Part shown: in pieces, positions 10,509-20,120 of the stretch
Position numbering within the stretch: the first letter of the stretch is position 1
How the letters are laid out: the number at the start of each line of letters is the position of its first letter
Assembly: GCF_014904695.1 (NCBI RefSeq)
Contig: NZ_JACXXN010000001.1
Span: 372,001 to 436,000 of the forward strand
Direction of reading: 5' to 3'
Length of the DNA stretch: 64,000 bases
Source: Nostoc sp. MG11
Lineage (GTDB): Bacteria > Cyanobacteriota > Cyanobacteriia > Cyanobacteriales > Nostocaceae
Translations under genes and position numbers: made by a program
Notes under the pieces: generated by a model
The model's input: the letters and a program-made list of their open reading frames with translations, nothing else
What the model was told of the DNA's origin: nothing
The model's database searches: none

Positions 10509-11345
10509 ATGAAATCATTGGTTCGCTGGGGCGCGACATGGGGTTTAATCGGTAGTACTTTACTGGGAACAGTACTTGGCGCAAGTGTGCCAGTACTGGC
10601 ATTGTCAGAACAACAAATAAAAGAGAAATTAGACTCCGTACCTGTTTACTTGATTACTAACGACAAAGGTTTACCACTAAGTCGTGCGTTGCCTGAAGGT
10701 CAAAATGGGCAAAAAGGTGGTGGTTCGGTGACAGGCGTTTATATGAGTCGGCAGGAAGCCCAGACTTTTATCAACGAACTAAAGAATGCAAAAGGCAAAG
10801 ACCCCAAAATGGACGAAATGGTGAAAAACTTACAAGTAACACCAGTGCCGATGGGAGTGATATATCAGCAATTGCAACAAACCAAAAACCAACCAAACCG
10901 TCTTTTGTTTGCTTTTAAACCTGTCGAGCAAGAAATTAAGGGAGCAATGGAGTTGCTGCGCCAAAGTGGGCAACAGGTAACTCAGTTTAAGAGTGTGCCT
11001 GTTTTTGCTGTCAGATTTGCACCAGATAAAGGATATGTACCCATTAAACTGACAGCTGATAATCAGCAACTTATTCCTCTATTCTTGAGTAAGCAAGACG
11101 CACAAGGTTTATTGAACCAAGTGAAGTCAAAGAATCCTAAGGCTGATATTCAAGTAATAGACGTAGATGGGGTTATTAAAACTTTACAAGATAAAAATGA
11201 TCCTTGGTTGAATCAAGTTGTCCTAGTGCCGTCTCCAGAATCTAGAGAATATATCAAGACGCTGCCTAGGAATAACAACACACCTAATACCCCTGCTGCT
11301 CCCAATCGAAACAATTCACAGCCTGCAAAGCCTCCGCAACGTTAA
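10509..11345 (+). CDS. Tic22-like periplasmic protein
   Basis: A 278-residue exported protein. It begins MKSLVRWGATWGLIGSTLL with a signal peptide ending near VLALS. The ATG at 10509 is preferred because GAGGAG lies six bases upstream and the signal peptide starts here. The mature part shows two copies of a Tic22-type alpha/beta motif: VPVYLITNDKG...VYMSRQEAQTFINELK, then VPVFAVRF...IPLFLSKQDAQGLLNQVK. A Pro/Asn-rich tail ends the protein. Cyanobacterial Tic22 is a periplasmic/thylakoid chaperone linked to outer-membrane biogenesis and is essential in Anabaena. It is followed three bases later by prmC. Confidence 0.85.
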   Translation: MKSLVRWGATWGLIGSTLLGTVLGASVPVLALSEQQIKEKLDSVPVYLITNDKGLPLSRALPEGQNGQKGGGSVTGVYMSRQEAQTFINELKNAKGKDPKMDEMVKNLQVTPVPMGVIYQQLQQTKNQPNRLLFAFKPVEQEIKGAMELLRQSGQQVTQFKSVPVFAVRFAPDKGYVPIKLTADNQQLIPLFLSKQDAQGLLNQVKSKNPKADIQVIDVDGVIKTLQDKNDPWLNQVVLVPSPESREYIKTLPRNNNTPNTPAAPNRNNSQPAKPPQR

Positions 11346-11348
11346 GAG

Positions 11349-12245
11349 ATGGCAAAGCAGCCAAAAGTAGTTTCTGGTTTACAACTTTGGCAGTGGCGTT
11401 ATGAGGCAATCCAAGCGGCGATCGCCTCTAATGTTCCACCAGCAGAAGTGGATTGGCTTCTGCAAGAAATAGCCGGGTTAGATAGTTTAGCGCTGCGTTT
11501 GGAGTCTTTCAAAAACTGGCCTCAGATTCAAATGGAGCAGCCTCTAGAAGAGTTAGAGCAACTTTGGCAGAGGCGATTAGATGACCGCTTACCAGTGCAG
11601 TACATTGCGAGAGTCACACCTTGGCGACAGTTTAAGATCGCGGTATCGAATGCAGTTTTGATTCCCAGACCAGAAACAGAGTGCTTAATTGATCTAGCTG
11701 TAGCGGCTGCTAGCAGTATGTCAGGACACTGGGCAGATTTGGGTACTGGAAGTGGCGCGATCGCTCTAGGACTAGCAGATGTCTTACCAGCAACAATTCA
11801 CGCCGTTGATTACAGTCCAGAAGCTTTGGCGATCGCGCAAACCAACGCCGATAATTTGGGTTTCGCTGACCGAATTCGATTTTATCAAGGTTGCTGGTGG
11901 GAGCCACTAGAATTCCTCAAAGGTGAGTTTAGTGGTATGGTGTCAAACCCGCCTTATATCCCCACCAGTATCTTGCCTACTTTGCAACCGGAAGTCGTCA
12001 ACCATGAACCACGTTTAGCTTTGAATGGTGGCGCTGACGGTTTAGATTGCATCCGCCATTTGATAGAAATATCTCCCATTTATTTGCAACCTGGTGGTGT
12101 GTGGCTGATTGAGATGATGGCAGGACAAGCGGATGCAGTACGAGAACTTCTGCAAAATCAAGGTAGTTATTGCAATATTCAAATTCACGCTGATTTAGCT
12201 GGAATTGAACGCTTTGCCCTTGCCTATATTAGTGCTAAGCAATAA
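11349..12245 (+). CDS. prmC: Release factor glutamine methyltransferase
   Basis: A 298-residue class I SAM methyltransferase that methylates the GGQ glutamine of release factors RF1/RF2. The N-terminal helical domain is followed by the hinge VLIPRPETE (~99-107), motif I DLGTGSGAIALGLA (~125-138), the acidic post-I residue in IHAVDYSPEAL, and the catalytic SNPPYIP motif (~198-204). Length and order are as expected for PrmC/HemK. It starts three bases after the Tic22-like gene, suggesting cotranscription, and tsaC follows after 64 bases. Another translation factor, prfC, is encoded further on. Confidence 0.93.
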   Translation: MAKQPKVVSGLQLWQWRYEAIQAAIASNVPPAEVDWLLQEIAGLDSLALRLESFKNWPQIQMEQPLEELEQLWQRRLDDRLPVQYIARVTPWRQFKIAVSNAVLIPRPETECLIDLAVAAASSMSGHWADLGTGSGAIALGLADVLPATIHAVDYSPEALAIAQTNADNLGFADRIRFYQGCWWEPLEFLKGEFSGMVSNPPYIPTSILPTLQPEVVNHEPRLALNGGADGLDCIRHLIEISPIYLQPGGVWLIEMMAGQADAVRELLQNQGSYCNIQIHADLAGIERFALAYISAKQ

Positions 12246-12309
12246 GTGTAAAGTTATGAGCTGAGAAGTAGTGGTTAACTTCTGATTCCTGACTGCTAAA
12301 TTCGTAAAG

Positions 12310-12909
12310 ATGACCCAAGTTTCTCTAGAAACCCTAATAGCTGGCGCACGTGCTGGTCTCTTAGTGAGCTTTCCCACGGATACCGTTCCTGCACTAGCAG
12401 CTATACCAGAAATGGCAGAATTAATTTTTGCGGCTAAGCAACGTAGTCAGGACAAACCTTTGATATTGATGGCAGCTAGTGCTGAGGATTTGTGGCCTTA
12501 TGTCAAAGGGAGTGAAGATGAGTATAAGATTTGGCAAGAAATAGTAGATAAATATTGGCCGGGAGCATTGACCTTGGTCTTATCGGCAAGTGAGCGCGTG
12601 CCAAAAGTTATGAACCTCATTGACCCAACGACAATTGGCATTAGAGTACCAAAAAGTGCGATCGCCCAAACTATTTTGAAGGAAACAGGCCCTCTTGCAA
12701 CCACTAGCGCTAATTTGTCCGGTCAGCCGCCTTTAAAGACGATGGCAGAAATTGAGGCTACATTCTCCCAAGTTCTCGTCGCAACTACAGAATGCCAAGA
12801 CGAAATGCCTGGGATTGGTGTACCTTCCACCGTTGCTAAATGGACAGGGATAGATTGGCAAATTTTGCGCCAAGGTGCAATCAAGTTAGATTTTGCGACT
12901 GGGAACTAG
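12310..12909 (+). CDS. tsaC: L-threonylcarbamoyladenylate synthase (Sua5/YrdC)
   Basis: A 199-residue single-domain YrdC-type enzyme making threonylcarbamoyl-AMP from threonine, bicarbonate and ATP, the substrate used by TsaD. Visible features are SFPTDTVPALAAIPE (~20-34), the KQRSQDKPLILMAAS pocket (~45-59), WPGALTLVL, IGIRVPKS and TTSANLSGQPP (~137-147). There is no C-terminal Sua5 extension, so the short TsaC form is meant. It lies on the same strand as prmC. Confidence 0.9.
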   Translation: MTQVSLETLIAGARAGLLVSFPTDTVPALAAIPEMAELIFAAKQRSQDKPLILMAASAEDLWPYVKGSEDEYKIWQEIVDKYWPGALTLVLSASERVPKVMNLIDPTTIGIRVPKSAIAQTILKETGPLATTSANLSGQPPLKTMAEIEATFSQVLVATTECQDEMPGIGVPSTVAKWTGIDWQILRQGAIKLDFATGN

Positions 12910-13083
12910 CAATAGATAGCTATAATGTTGTTTTCCTCATTTTGGTCTGACATCTTATAGCTAAATTTCGTGAGTAACTTAGCCGACTCCTAGAAGACTC
13001 TGTTGGATTGATTAACAACGGGGAAATCCGGAACTTTATTTTGCGCTGTTGTGGTCAATTAACAAGTTGAAAATTGGCAAATT

Positions 13084-13998
13084 ATGAATTGGAGCAACTG
13101 GATATACCTAGGAGTAGGACTAGGACTGGGGTTGGGTTTTCGTTGGTTATTTGCACGATTATCAAACGTCTCTAGCTCATTCCCCGTAGCGCCATTAGAT
13201 CAACAGCATGTGCCATTAATCCAGCAGCAAATTCAGCAAACGCAGCTGGCGTACCAAATGGCAAGGGAAATGAGCCAGTTTAAAGCTGGCTTTTTGGCGC
13301 GGACTACTCATGAATTGCGATCGCCTCTCAATGGTCTAATTGGCTTACATCAATTAATTTTGTCAGATCTGTGTGAAGACCCAGCGGAAGAACGAGAATT
13401 CATTGCCCAAGCTCACGAGCGGACGCTAAAATTGCTCAAGCTGATGGATGAAATTCTGAGCGTTGCTAGAACTGAACATGGTACTAATAAATTGGATATT
13501 CAACCCAGATCGTTAGCCCAAGTTTTGGAGGAGGTTTATGACTTAACTTATATGCTGGCAGCAAATCGTAATTTTTCTTTACAAATGTTGCCCGCAGATC
13601 CAGAAATTTATGTTTTGGCAGATCACCGTTGGCTCCGCCAAGTATTGATAAATTTAGTAGACACTGCTATTTCTCAGATGGAAGAAGGCAGTATTAATAT
13701 TTCAAGTAACATCATACCTACAAGTAATTTGGCTCACATTTGGTTAGATGTGCCAACTCATGCTATGCCCTGGAGTGAATCAATTGATTTGATTAAGTCT
13801 GAAGACAAGTTACCTCAGACTGACCAAGATAATACCAGTCTTTCTCCAGGAATGAAGCTATTACTCAATCAAACTTTGGTGGAAGTTATGGGAGGAAAGT
13901 TAGAAATCTTGCCTTCTGCAATTGCTAAGGAAGCAGGTCAGCAGCTTATTAGATTACAAGTATCTATCCCTCTAGTGATTTCTGAAGCTGTTCTGTAG
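13084..13998 (+). CDS. Sensor histidine kinase with degenerate ATP-binding domain
   Basis: A 304-residue protein. One N-terminal membrane helix (~6-24) leads into a coiled linker and an intact HisKA dimerisation domain with the H-box ARTTHELRSPLNGLIG (His near 82). The HATPase part is recognisable from VLADHRWLRQVLINLVDTAI, but the N-box asparagine is Thr, no DxGxG G1 box is seen, and the GLGL box is replaced by SPGMKLLLNQTLVEVMGGKL. It may be a pseudokinase or phosphatase. The gene order resembles the Anabaena 7120 region carrying alr0117, a kinase reported to affect heterocyst development; orthology is inferred from memory of gene order. Its 3' end overlaps the convergent GNAT gene by 35 bases. 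Confidence 0.75.
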   Translation: MNWSNWIYLGVGLGLGLGFRWLFARLSNVSSSFPVAPLDQQHVPLIQQQIQQTQLAYQMAREMSQFKAGFLARTTHELRSPLNGLIGLHQLILSDLCEDPAEEREFIAQAHERTLKLLKLMDEILSVARTEHGTNKLDIQPRSLAQVLEEVYDLTYMLAANRNFSLQMLPADPEIYVLADHRWLRQVLINLVDTAISQMEEGSINISSNIIPTSNLAHIWLDVPTHAMPWSESIDLIKSEDKLPQTDQDNTSLSPGMKLLLNQTLVEVMGGKLEILPSAIAKEAGQQLIRLQVSIPLVISEAVL

Positions 13999-14440
13999 CA
14001 GGAAGGGTATCAAGGTTAGCTTGGCTGCATAACACCATCGTGGTGGTGGTGTTGGGCTGGAAACCAATTTTTTCGTAGAACTCCTGTTGGTGAGTAGTCA
14101 TCAGGTATACACGCTCAACCCACTTCATACGGGGATGACTCAGAACTGTTTGTACTAAATTACTTCCTATTCCACTACCACGATATTCTGGATAAATGAC
14201 AACATCCCAAATCGTGGCGCGATATATGCCATCGGAAGTAGCCCTGGCAAAACCAATGAGTCGATTTTCATCCGAGACAGAAATTACTGGGTCACTATTG
14301 GCAATGACTATACCTAAATCCTCGATACTGCGCCCTTTTGCCCAGAAAGCTGAAACGTTTAATAGTTCTTGGAGTTGGTAAAGATCAATTTCAGACTTGC
14401 GATCGCTAAATTGGATTTGAGGAAAGTTCATGTACAGCAC
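13964..14440 (-). CDS. GNAT family acetyltransferase
   Basis: A 158-residue single GNAT domain with [38 protein letters not shown]: the acetyl-CoA loop is RGSGIG. RVYLMTTHQQEFYEKIGFQP closes the fold. It shares the GFARATSD and ATIWDVV signatures with the Ycf52-like protein at 8964-9512, so the two are probably paralogues. The 3' end overlaps the histidine kinase gene convergently by 35 bases. The substrate is unknown. Confidence 0.78.
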   Translation of the reverse strand: MLYMNFPQIQFSDRKSEIDLYQLQELLNVSAFWAKGRSIEDLGIVIANSDPVISVSDENRLIGFARATSDGIYRATIWDVVIYPEYRGSGIGSNLVQTVLSHPRMKWVERVYLMTTHQQEFYEKIGFQPNTTTTMVLCSQANLDTLPATEQLQKSLEG

Positions 14441-14542
14441 CTAATGGCAATATCTTGGTGATTGTTAAGTCATATTTTGCTATAAAGCGCTGAATATTTA
14501 TCTACAAACAACTATTTGAAATTTCATTATCTATTCAGATAT

Positions 14543-14935
14543 TTAATGACAAACCCACTTCCATAAAGGATGAGTTGCTCCCTGCTGGCGTATCTGAAAA
14601 ACTTGTTTTTCTAAACGTTGCTTTTCTTGTTGTGGTAGTCCCAGTAAGATATTCCGACTTTGCCAAACTAAAACAGCAACGGTCATCCCAATACAAAAGC
14701 CTAGACCTAGGGTAGACAGTGGATGATAAAAGAGTCCATATCGCACCGCCACCCAGGTAAAGTATTGTTGCCAGAGAGCAATTTCTGTACGTAGATCCCA
14801 CAAGCAAATAGGTGCAATGGTGAGCCACAAGCAGCTAACAAATAGCCACCTGCCATATACTGTCAACCGATGTAACCTTTGCACCTGTTGAGTAAAAGCT
14901 GGGTCAGTTATTGAAGGGTGTTCGGATTGATCCAT
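14543..14935 (-). CDS. Conserved hypothetical membrane protein
   Basis: A 130-residue protein with two predicted membrane segments, WLFVSCLWLTIAPICLW (~30-46) and LSTLGLGFCIGMTVAVLVW (~73-91). The polar N-terminus has ITDPAFTQQVQRLHRLTVYGRW, and a basic amphipathic C-terminus (QQEKQRLEKQVFQIRQQG) follows. I do not recognise a named family. It sits between the GNAT gene and secF, and codon use looks native. Confidence 0.6.
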   Translation of the reverse strand: MDQSEHPSITDPAFTQQVQRLHRLTVYGRWLFVSCLWLTIAPICLWDLRTEIALWQQYFTWVAVRYGLFYHPLSTLGLGFCIGMTVAVLVWQSRNILLGLPQQEKQRLEKQVFQIRQQGATHPLWKWVCH

Positions 14936-15058
14936 AGGCTATGGAGAGATGGAGAGTGGAGAAGCAGAGGGGTGGAGGAGCAAGGGAGCACAAGGTAAAT
15001 AAATACTGACTCTTAACCCTTGACAAATGACCAATGACTAATAACAAATGACAAACAA

Positions 15059-16045
15059 CTAATTACTCGCAGATGTATCAATCGACTCAGTATTAGCTAC
15101 CGCCTGAGATTGACCACTACGCTCTCGCCACAAAGTCAGAAGAGTACTGGCGATGAAAATACTTGAATAAGCTCCCGCAGTGAAACCAATAATTAGAGCT
15201 AAGGCAAAGTTTTTTAGTGTTTCGCCGCCAAACAGAAAGATAGCAAACAATGACAGCATTGTGGTAAAAGTCGTATTGATAGACCTTGCTAGGGTTTGGT
15301 TGACAGCATCATCTACAATTTCAGCAATTGGTCGATTAGGATTTATTTGCAACGTCTCACGAATGCGATCGTAAATCACCACAGTATCGTTAACTGAGAA
15401 ACCTGTAATTGTTAGCAGAGCAACGATGAAGAGGCTATCTACTTCAGTACCCAGTACTAAACCCAGAATCGAAAAAATTCCTGCCGTAATCACGACATCA
15501 TGAAATAGCGCAACGATCGCAAACACAGCATAATCCAGCTGGAACCGGAAGCTCAAGTAAATAATGATGCCTGCGAAAGAAACTATTAGAGCGATGATTC
15601 CAGATCTAAACAGTTCTGCCCCCAGAGTCGGGCCAACTGTGTCAAGTTGGTTTTTTTGCTCGTCAAAAGAGCCGACTTTTTCGCTTAAAGCTTTTTGCAA
15701 GTTGGTACGCTGTTCGCGATCCAAGTTTTTTGTCCGAATTAATATGCCATTTTCTGCGCCTGTCTCTCTGTCAGCAACAATTTGGATGCTGCTGTCACCC
15801 AGACCCTCTGTTTTAGCTACTTCCCGGACGACATTGATATCAATCGGCTGATCGCAGTTACCAGGTTTGGTACAATCCCGTTCAAACTGCAATCGTGTAC
15901 CGCCGACAAAATCTAAACTAGGGCGTAGGGGGGCGCGAATACTTGGATTTTGCCAAGAAATCACCATTGAGATGATACCAGCAAGCATAATCGCACAAGA
16001 AATAGCCCACCAAAGCGATCGCGATTTGTTAATACTCAATTTCAT
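15059..16045 (-). CDS. secF: Protein translocase subunit SecF
   Basis: A 328-residue SecF with six expected membrane helices. After the first helix (~11-29) comes the periplasmic P1 head [12 protein letters not shown] and the [15 protein letters not shown] strands. The C-terminal bundle has [34 protein letters not shown] (the conserved N-D-T-V-V-x-x-D-R-x-R-E motif near 217-231) and [16 protein letters not shown]-like text. SecDF uses the proton gradient to complete protein export. The start overlaps the secD stop in an ATGA, so translation is coupled. Confidence 0.95.
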   Translation of the reverse strand: MKLSINKSRSLWWAISCAIMLAGIISMVISWQNPSIRAPLRPSLDFVGGTRLQFERDCTKPGNCDQPIDINVVREVAKTEGLGDSSIQIVADRETGAENGILIRTKNLDREQRTNLQKALSEKVGSFDEQKNQLDTVGPTLGAELFRSGIIALIVSFAGIIIYLSFRFQLDYAVFAIVALFHDVVITAGIFSILGLVLGTEVDSLFIVALLTITGFSVNDTVVIYDRIRETLQINPNRPIAEIVDDAVNQTLARSINTTFTTMLSLFAIFLFGGETLKNFALALIIGFTAGAYSSIFIASTLLTLWRERSGQSQAVANTESIDTSASN

Positions 16046-17481
16046 CGCGCCACCTCTGCCTTATTTGATGCTGCTGGCAAGTTTGGACAGAAAAGTTCTG
16101 GTTTCCGCAGTGCGGGAATTGTATATGCTAAAAACATGAAGGTGCGACTACAGGTAATTGCTGTAAACATACTCACTGCTACGCCTAGAGCTAAAGTTAG
16201 AGCAAAGCCTTTCACCAAACCAGCCCCTAGCCAGAATAGTGCGGCACAGGCAATGACTGTGGTAACGTTGCCGTCTAAGATACTAGAAAAGGCACGGTAA
16301 AAGCCAGATTCTATAGAACGATATAGGGATTTGCCTGCTTGCAATTCCTCCCGCGTCCGCTCAAAAATTAGCACATTTGCATCCACCGCCATCCCAATAC
16401 TGAGGATAAAACCGGCAATTCCCGGTAGGGTTAAGGTGACACCCAATAAAGCAAAGGTAGCCCAGGTCAGCAGAGAGTAGATTAATAGTGATACATCAGC
16501 AATCAGTCCTGGTAGTCTATAGTACACCACCATAAATATTAATACTAAAGTCAGACCACCGATACCCGCATAGATACTACTAATAATACTGTCTTTACCC
16601 AAGGTTGCCCCAACAGTGCGGATCTCTGCGATTTCTACTGGTACGGGTAATGCCCCACCACGTAACTGCACGCCTAAGTCGTTGGCTTCTTGGGCTGTAA
16701 ACCTGCCTGTAATCACCGCAGAACCACCAGTGATACCAGTGGCAGCAAATTCTGGGCCAACGGTAGGAGCGCTAATCAGTTCATTATCTAGAAAAACACC
16801 GATGCTCCGCCCAGTACCGGCGAGACTTTTAGTCAATTGGGCAAACAGTTCACCACCATTTTGGTTGAAGCGAATGGCAACATTCCAATTGCTGCCTTGA
16901 GAAGTGGGTTCACCGTAGGCATCCTGGAGGTATTTGCCAATTAGTGGCGGGTTGGTGCTTTCAAACAATTCAGCGATCGCTTGATTATTTTTCTGTAAAT
17001 CTTCTTGATTTTTAGCAATAGCTGCTTTGTCGTTGCTCTTTCGCAACTCCTCTTGCTTTACCTTCAATTCGGCTCGTGATGTCTGGAAAGCAAACAGTTG
17101 GGTTTCGGTTCCAGCCTTTTGTGTACGGAACTCTAACTGTGCCGTACCTCCCAATACTCGTTCGGCTTGCTCTGGATCATTGACCCCTGGTAACTGCACT
17201 AATATCTTGTCTGCGCCAACTGTTTGAATCACTGGCTCAGAAACACCAAGACCATTAATCCGACCTTCGATAACTTTCTTCACACCTTCCAATTCTCGTT
17301 CGGTGATTTGGGGAATTTCCGCTGATGGTTTCACCTGAATTGTTAGCTGTGAACCTCCTCGCAAGTCAAGCCCCAAAGGTATGGGAATTGTGGCAATCAC
17401 CGCAATAGCGGCGATTACCAAGACTAAAATCAAGACTAATAGCGATCGCTGTCTTTGCATACCATAACTCGCAACTGACAA
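16042..17481 (-). CDS. secD: Protein translocase subunit SecD
   Basis: A 479-residue SecD. The first membrane helix (~13-33) precedes [15 protein letters not shown] (~34-48), the conserved D-L-R-G-G motif of SecD. The large periplasmic P1 domain contains the base with [16 protein letters not shown] and the head region, and the membrane bundle carries [18 protein letters not shown] (the SecD counterpart of the SecF motif, ~368-385). It is immediately upstream of secF and downstream of pdhB on the same strand. The 140-base gap to pdhB holds a G/A-rich repeat. Confidence 0.95.
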   Translation of the reverse strand: MSVASYGMQRQRSLLVLILVLVIAAIAVIATIPIPLGLDLRGGSQLTIQVKPSAEIPQITERELEGVKKVIEGRINGLGVSEPVIQTVGADKILVQLPGVNDPEQAERVLGGTAQLEFRTQKAGTETQLFAFQTSRAELKVKQEELRKSNDKAAIAKNQEDLQKNNQAIAELFESTNPPLIGKYLQDAYGEPTSQGSNWNVAIRFNQNGGELFAQLTKSLAGTGRSIGVFLDNELISAPTVGPEFAATGITGGSAVITGRFTAQEANDLGVQLRGGALPVPVEIAEIRTVGATLGKDSIISSIYAGIGGLTLVLIFMVVYYRLPGLIADVSLLIYSLLTWATFALLGVTLTLPGIAGFILSIGMAVDANVLIFERTREELQAGKSLYRSIESGFYRAFSSILDGNVTTVIACAALFWLGAGLVKGFALTLALGVAVSMFTAITCSRTFMFLAYTIPALRKPELFCPNLPAASNKAEVAR

Positions 17482-17529
17482 AGGCTATAATAGCGCTCTT
17501 TTATCGAGTTATGAGTATGAGTTAGGACA

Positions 17530-17602
17530 TGGGGAAAAGGGAAAGGGGTAAGGGGGAAAGGGAAAACCATTCCCTTACCCTTTACCCTTTAACCTTTCCC
17601 CC
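17530..17602. repeat. Purine-rich/pyrimidine-rich inverted repeat between secD and pdhB
   Basis: A run of GGGGAAAAGGGAAAGGGG-type sequence is followed by CCCTTACCCTTTACCC-type sequence, forming an imperfect long hairpin. The pyrimidine arm consists of heptamer-like units (TTTACCC, TTTAACC, TTTCCCC), i.e. STRR-like. It could attenuate pdhB-secDF read-through. Confidence 0.5.
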
Positions 17603-17621
17603 TCTTAAGAGTCCCCAATAC

Positions 17622-18605
17622 CTAGACTCGCTGAGCTACCATTTTTTCTACAGCTTCGACTATTTGCTCTGGTTGGACAATTGTCAATCGCTCCAGATTA
17701 CCGTTGTAAGGCGTAGGAATGTCTTGGGAAGAAAGCCGCAACACTGGCGCATCTAATTCATCAAACAAGCGGTCATTGATTGAGGCAATAACTTCTGCTC
17801 CAATACCCGCGGTTCGCATGGACTCTTCCACAACAATCACTCGATGGGTTTTCCGTATGGATGCGCCGATTGTATCAAAATCTAACGGCTTGAGTGATAT
17901 TAGATCAATAACTTCAGGGTCATAACCTTCTTTTTCTAAAGTTTTTACTGCTTGCATCACATGATGCCGCATTCGAGAATAAGTGATAATTGTGACATCT
18001 TTTCCTTGACGCACAACTTCTGCTTTATTCAAGGGCAACAGGTATTCTTCTTCTGGCAAGTCTTCTTTCAAGTTGTAAAGCAGAACGTGTTCAAAGAACA
18101 ACACTGGATTATCATCGCGGATAGCAGATTTTAGTAATCCTTTGGCGTTTCTTGGTGTGGAGCAGGCGACTATCTTCAACCCTGGTACGGCTTGGAAGTA
18201 GGTTTCTAGTCGTTGAGAATGTTCTGCTCCTAGCTGCCGTCCTACACCACCAGGGCCGCGAATTACCATAGGAATTTTAAAGTTACCGCCAGAAGTGTAG
18301 CGCAACATCCCAGCATTGTTGGATATTTGGTTGAAGGCTAGGAGTAAAAAGCCCATATTCATGCCTTCGATTATGGGTCGTAACCCAGTCATCGCTGCTC
18401 CCACTGCCATGCCAGTAAAGCTATTTTCGGCGATGGGGGTGTCTAGAATTCGGAGTTCGCCATACTTTTGGTACAGGTCTTTGGTAACTTTGTAAGAACC
18501 GCCGTAGTGTCCTACGTCTTCACCGAGAACAAAGACACTGGAGTCACGCGCCATTTCTTCATCAATGGCTTCCCGTAAGGCGTTGAAAAATAGTGTTTCT
18601 GCCAT
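17622..18605 (-). CDS. pdhB: Pyruvate dehydrogenase E1 component, beta subunit
   Basis: A 327-residue thiamine-diphosphate enzyme subunit that, with the alpha subunit, decarboxylates pyruvate to feed acetyl-CoA synthesis. It starts [20 protein letters not shown] and shows [20 protein letters not shown] (~24-43, with the ThDP-activating Glu in the next segment [17 protein letters not shown]), VVRGPGG-like [19 protein letters not shown] and [14 protein letters not shown]. Linkage of pdhB upstream of secD-secF is characteristic of Nostoc relatives. The alpha subunit is not in the window. Confidence 0.94.
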   Translation of the reverse strand: MAETLFFNALREAIDEEMARDSSVFVLGEDVGHYGGSYKVTKDLYQKYGELRILDTPIAENSFTGMAVGAAMTGLRPIIEGMNMGFLLLAFNQISNNAGMLRYTSGGNFKIPMVIRGPGGVGRQLGAEHSQRLETYFQAVPGLKIVACSTPRNAKGLLKSAIRDDNPVLFFEHVLLYNLKEDLPEEEYLLPLNKAEVVRQGKDVTIITYSRMRHHVMQAVKTLEKEGYDPEVIDLISLKPLDFDTIGASIRKTHRVIVVEESMRTAGIGAEVIASINDRLFDELDAPVLRLSSQDIPTPYNGNLERLTIVQPEQIVEAVEKMVAQRV

Positions 18606-19147
18606 TTAGACCTTTAGTACGATTATGGTTTTAGAATTTTATCGTGCCGTTTTGGTAAATACCGTGAGCGATCGCACTAGTTAGAGATTAGATTGTTTGA
18701 ACTAATCGCTCCAACTACAGAGGATAAAAAGTAAAAGATAAAAAGATTCTGCCTTTTTGATTCCTCCGCTCTCTGATTGCTATTTTGCCTCTAGGCAGGA
18801 AGTAATTATCGAGATAACTATACCAAAGCTGTTCCCAAAACCCTAAATAAGCGTAAATATACTGTAAATTATGCACTGACAATGTATTAGAAAGATGGGG
18901 CAACTTTGCTAGTTTGAGCAGCTTCGTACAGGAAAAATTTTGTCACAAAGAGATGCTGATACAGTAATAATTAAGACTAATCAACAATAATTTGGAAAAT
19001 TACTTTCCAGTACATTAGTATTAATTATTTGGTCAATTATCCTAAAATAACCGCACTGGAGCAAGCGAGAGGATAAGTTAGATTTTATAGCTTTTCTGAA
19101 GTCTCGACACAAAATAAGATACTTACTAAACTCCATTTAGCATGTAA
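18606..19147. other. Intergenic region between pdhB and the XRE regulator
   Basis: About 540 bases hold the pdhB promoter and an AT-rich stretch. A 62-codon minus-strand frame (18715-18903) shows no family features. One isolated HIP1-related GCGATCGC is near 18667. I see no tRNA, hairpin terminator or clear repeat. Confidence 0.4.
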
Positions 19148-19438
19148 TCAGGTACAAACTGGTGAATCAGTGACGTGAGATACCTGATTATCAGGAAAGC
19201 GTTTCGGTCTTCCTGGTTTGCGTTTATGCCGCTGATTGATTGACTTTTCACTTGCCGCTGCCAATTCTTCAGGTGTGCATTTGAACAAACGCAAAGCATC
19301 TAAATATTTTTTTGGCGTCATTGTCGGTTCAGTACGCCCAGCCTCCCAGTTGCGAACACTAGTTTCACTGATTGCAAGCCTGAAGGCAACCTCTGCACGG
19401 CTAAGCCCCGCACGCTCTCTCAAGACTTGCATATCCAT
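19148..19438 (-). CDS. XRE-type helix-turn-helix regulator
   Basis: A 96-residue protein: an XRE DNA-binding domain (residues ~3-65) with LRERAGLSRAEVAFRLAISETSVRNWEAG, in which SRAEVAFRL and SETSVRNWE form the two helices of the HTH. TPKKYLDALRLFKCTPEEL completes the domain. The tail RHKRKPGRPKRF is AT-hook-like (GRP flanked by basics). Small single-domain regulators like this are common in Nostocales. The target is unknown, and no partner gene is adjacent. Confidence 0.75.
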   Translation of the reverse strand: MDMQVLRERAGLSRAEVAFRLAISETSVRNWEAGRTEPTMTPKKYLDALRLFKCTPEELAAASEKSINQRHKRKPGRPKRFPDNQVSHVTDSPVCT

Positions 19439-19781
19439 AATTTAATGCTCCCCTTGAAAATCAAGAATATTCTAAATCGATCAACTCAACATTAAATACC
19501 AATTTGAGAAAAATTTATTAACTATCTTCATTTTATAAGCGATCGCTTCCCACTCTGGCAAACGAGGCAAACCTCTACTTGCGTGCTATCACTGAGACAA
19601 TCAGCACAAAATTAATATTTTAAATATAGCGCCATAACTGAAGTGAGGACAGAGTAAGAAATCTGTTGCAAGTAGATTAGTATAATTAAACATAAAATAA
19701 AATCCTAGTTCGTAGTGAGCGATTCATCGCTCAAAACAAGAATTATCAGGACTAAAGTCCTTACTACAAACTTTAATTATT
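19439..19781. other. Intergenic region with MITE-like element
   Basis: About 340 AT-rich bases separate the XRE gene from the PIN gene. The only clear structure is the double-palindrome element at 19712-19767, listed separately. Confidence 0.45.
19712..19767. mobile_element. Short MITE-like double-palindrome element
   Basis: A 56-base element with outer inverted ends GTAGTGAG / TTACTAC (GTAGTRA) and two internal palindromes, GAGCGATTCATCGCTC and AGGACTAAAGTCCT. This layout is a common dispersed repeat in Nostoc genomes. It lies 14 bases beyond the stop of the shortened PIN-domain toxin gene. Confidence 0.6.
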
Positions 19782-20120
19782 TTATTTGATTGATAGCAAA
19801 ATACACCTCAAAGACAAATCTGCAAAATCCCCTGGTAAATCTCTGTACTGAGTATTCAATTCAGCAATGCGCGAAAAGTCTTGAGGTAATAATTGCTCAC
19901 ACTCGTAGAGTTGTTTCGCAACGTCTAGAAGAAACTCGTTTTGTGTGCGCCAATCAAAGTTGAGTAACCACACCACTTCTGCAATACAAATGGGCGTAGT
20001 TACTAGCCTAGAAGTACAGTTCTCAAAGAAGCGACGCACCTGTTGGTGATACTGATCTCTGGCGCTATAGTACGCAAACAAAAACCCGCTATCCGCGAGT
20101 ATAAGCGGATAGTAGGTCAT
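19782..20120 (-). CDS. PIN-domain toxin (VapC-like), apparently C-terminally shortened
   Basis: A 112-residue PIN-domain ribonuclease of a type II toxin-antitoxin pair. Acidic active-site residues are visible: Asp in LILADSGFL (~9), Glu in ICIAEVVWLL (~47) and Asp in LPGDFADLSL (~98-101). The usual last strand and helix, with a T-x-D-type motif, are missing: after DFADLSL the sequence ends RCILLSIK. The stop is 14 bases from a MITE-like element, so the gene end was probably replaced. The start overlaps the antitoxin stop by four bases (ATGA). Confidence 0.75.
   Translation of the reverse strand: MTYYPLILADSGFLFAYYSARDQYHQQVRRFFENCTSRLVTTPICIAEVVWLLNFDWRTQNEFLLDVAKQLYECEQLLPQDFSRIAELNTQYRDLPGDFADLSLRCILLSIK

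Noticed and set aside
18715-18903. A 62-codon minus-strand frame upstream of pdhB
   Set aside because: No family pattern or translation signal.
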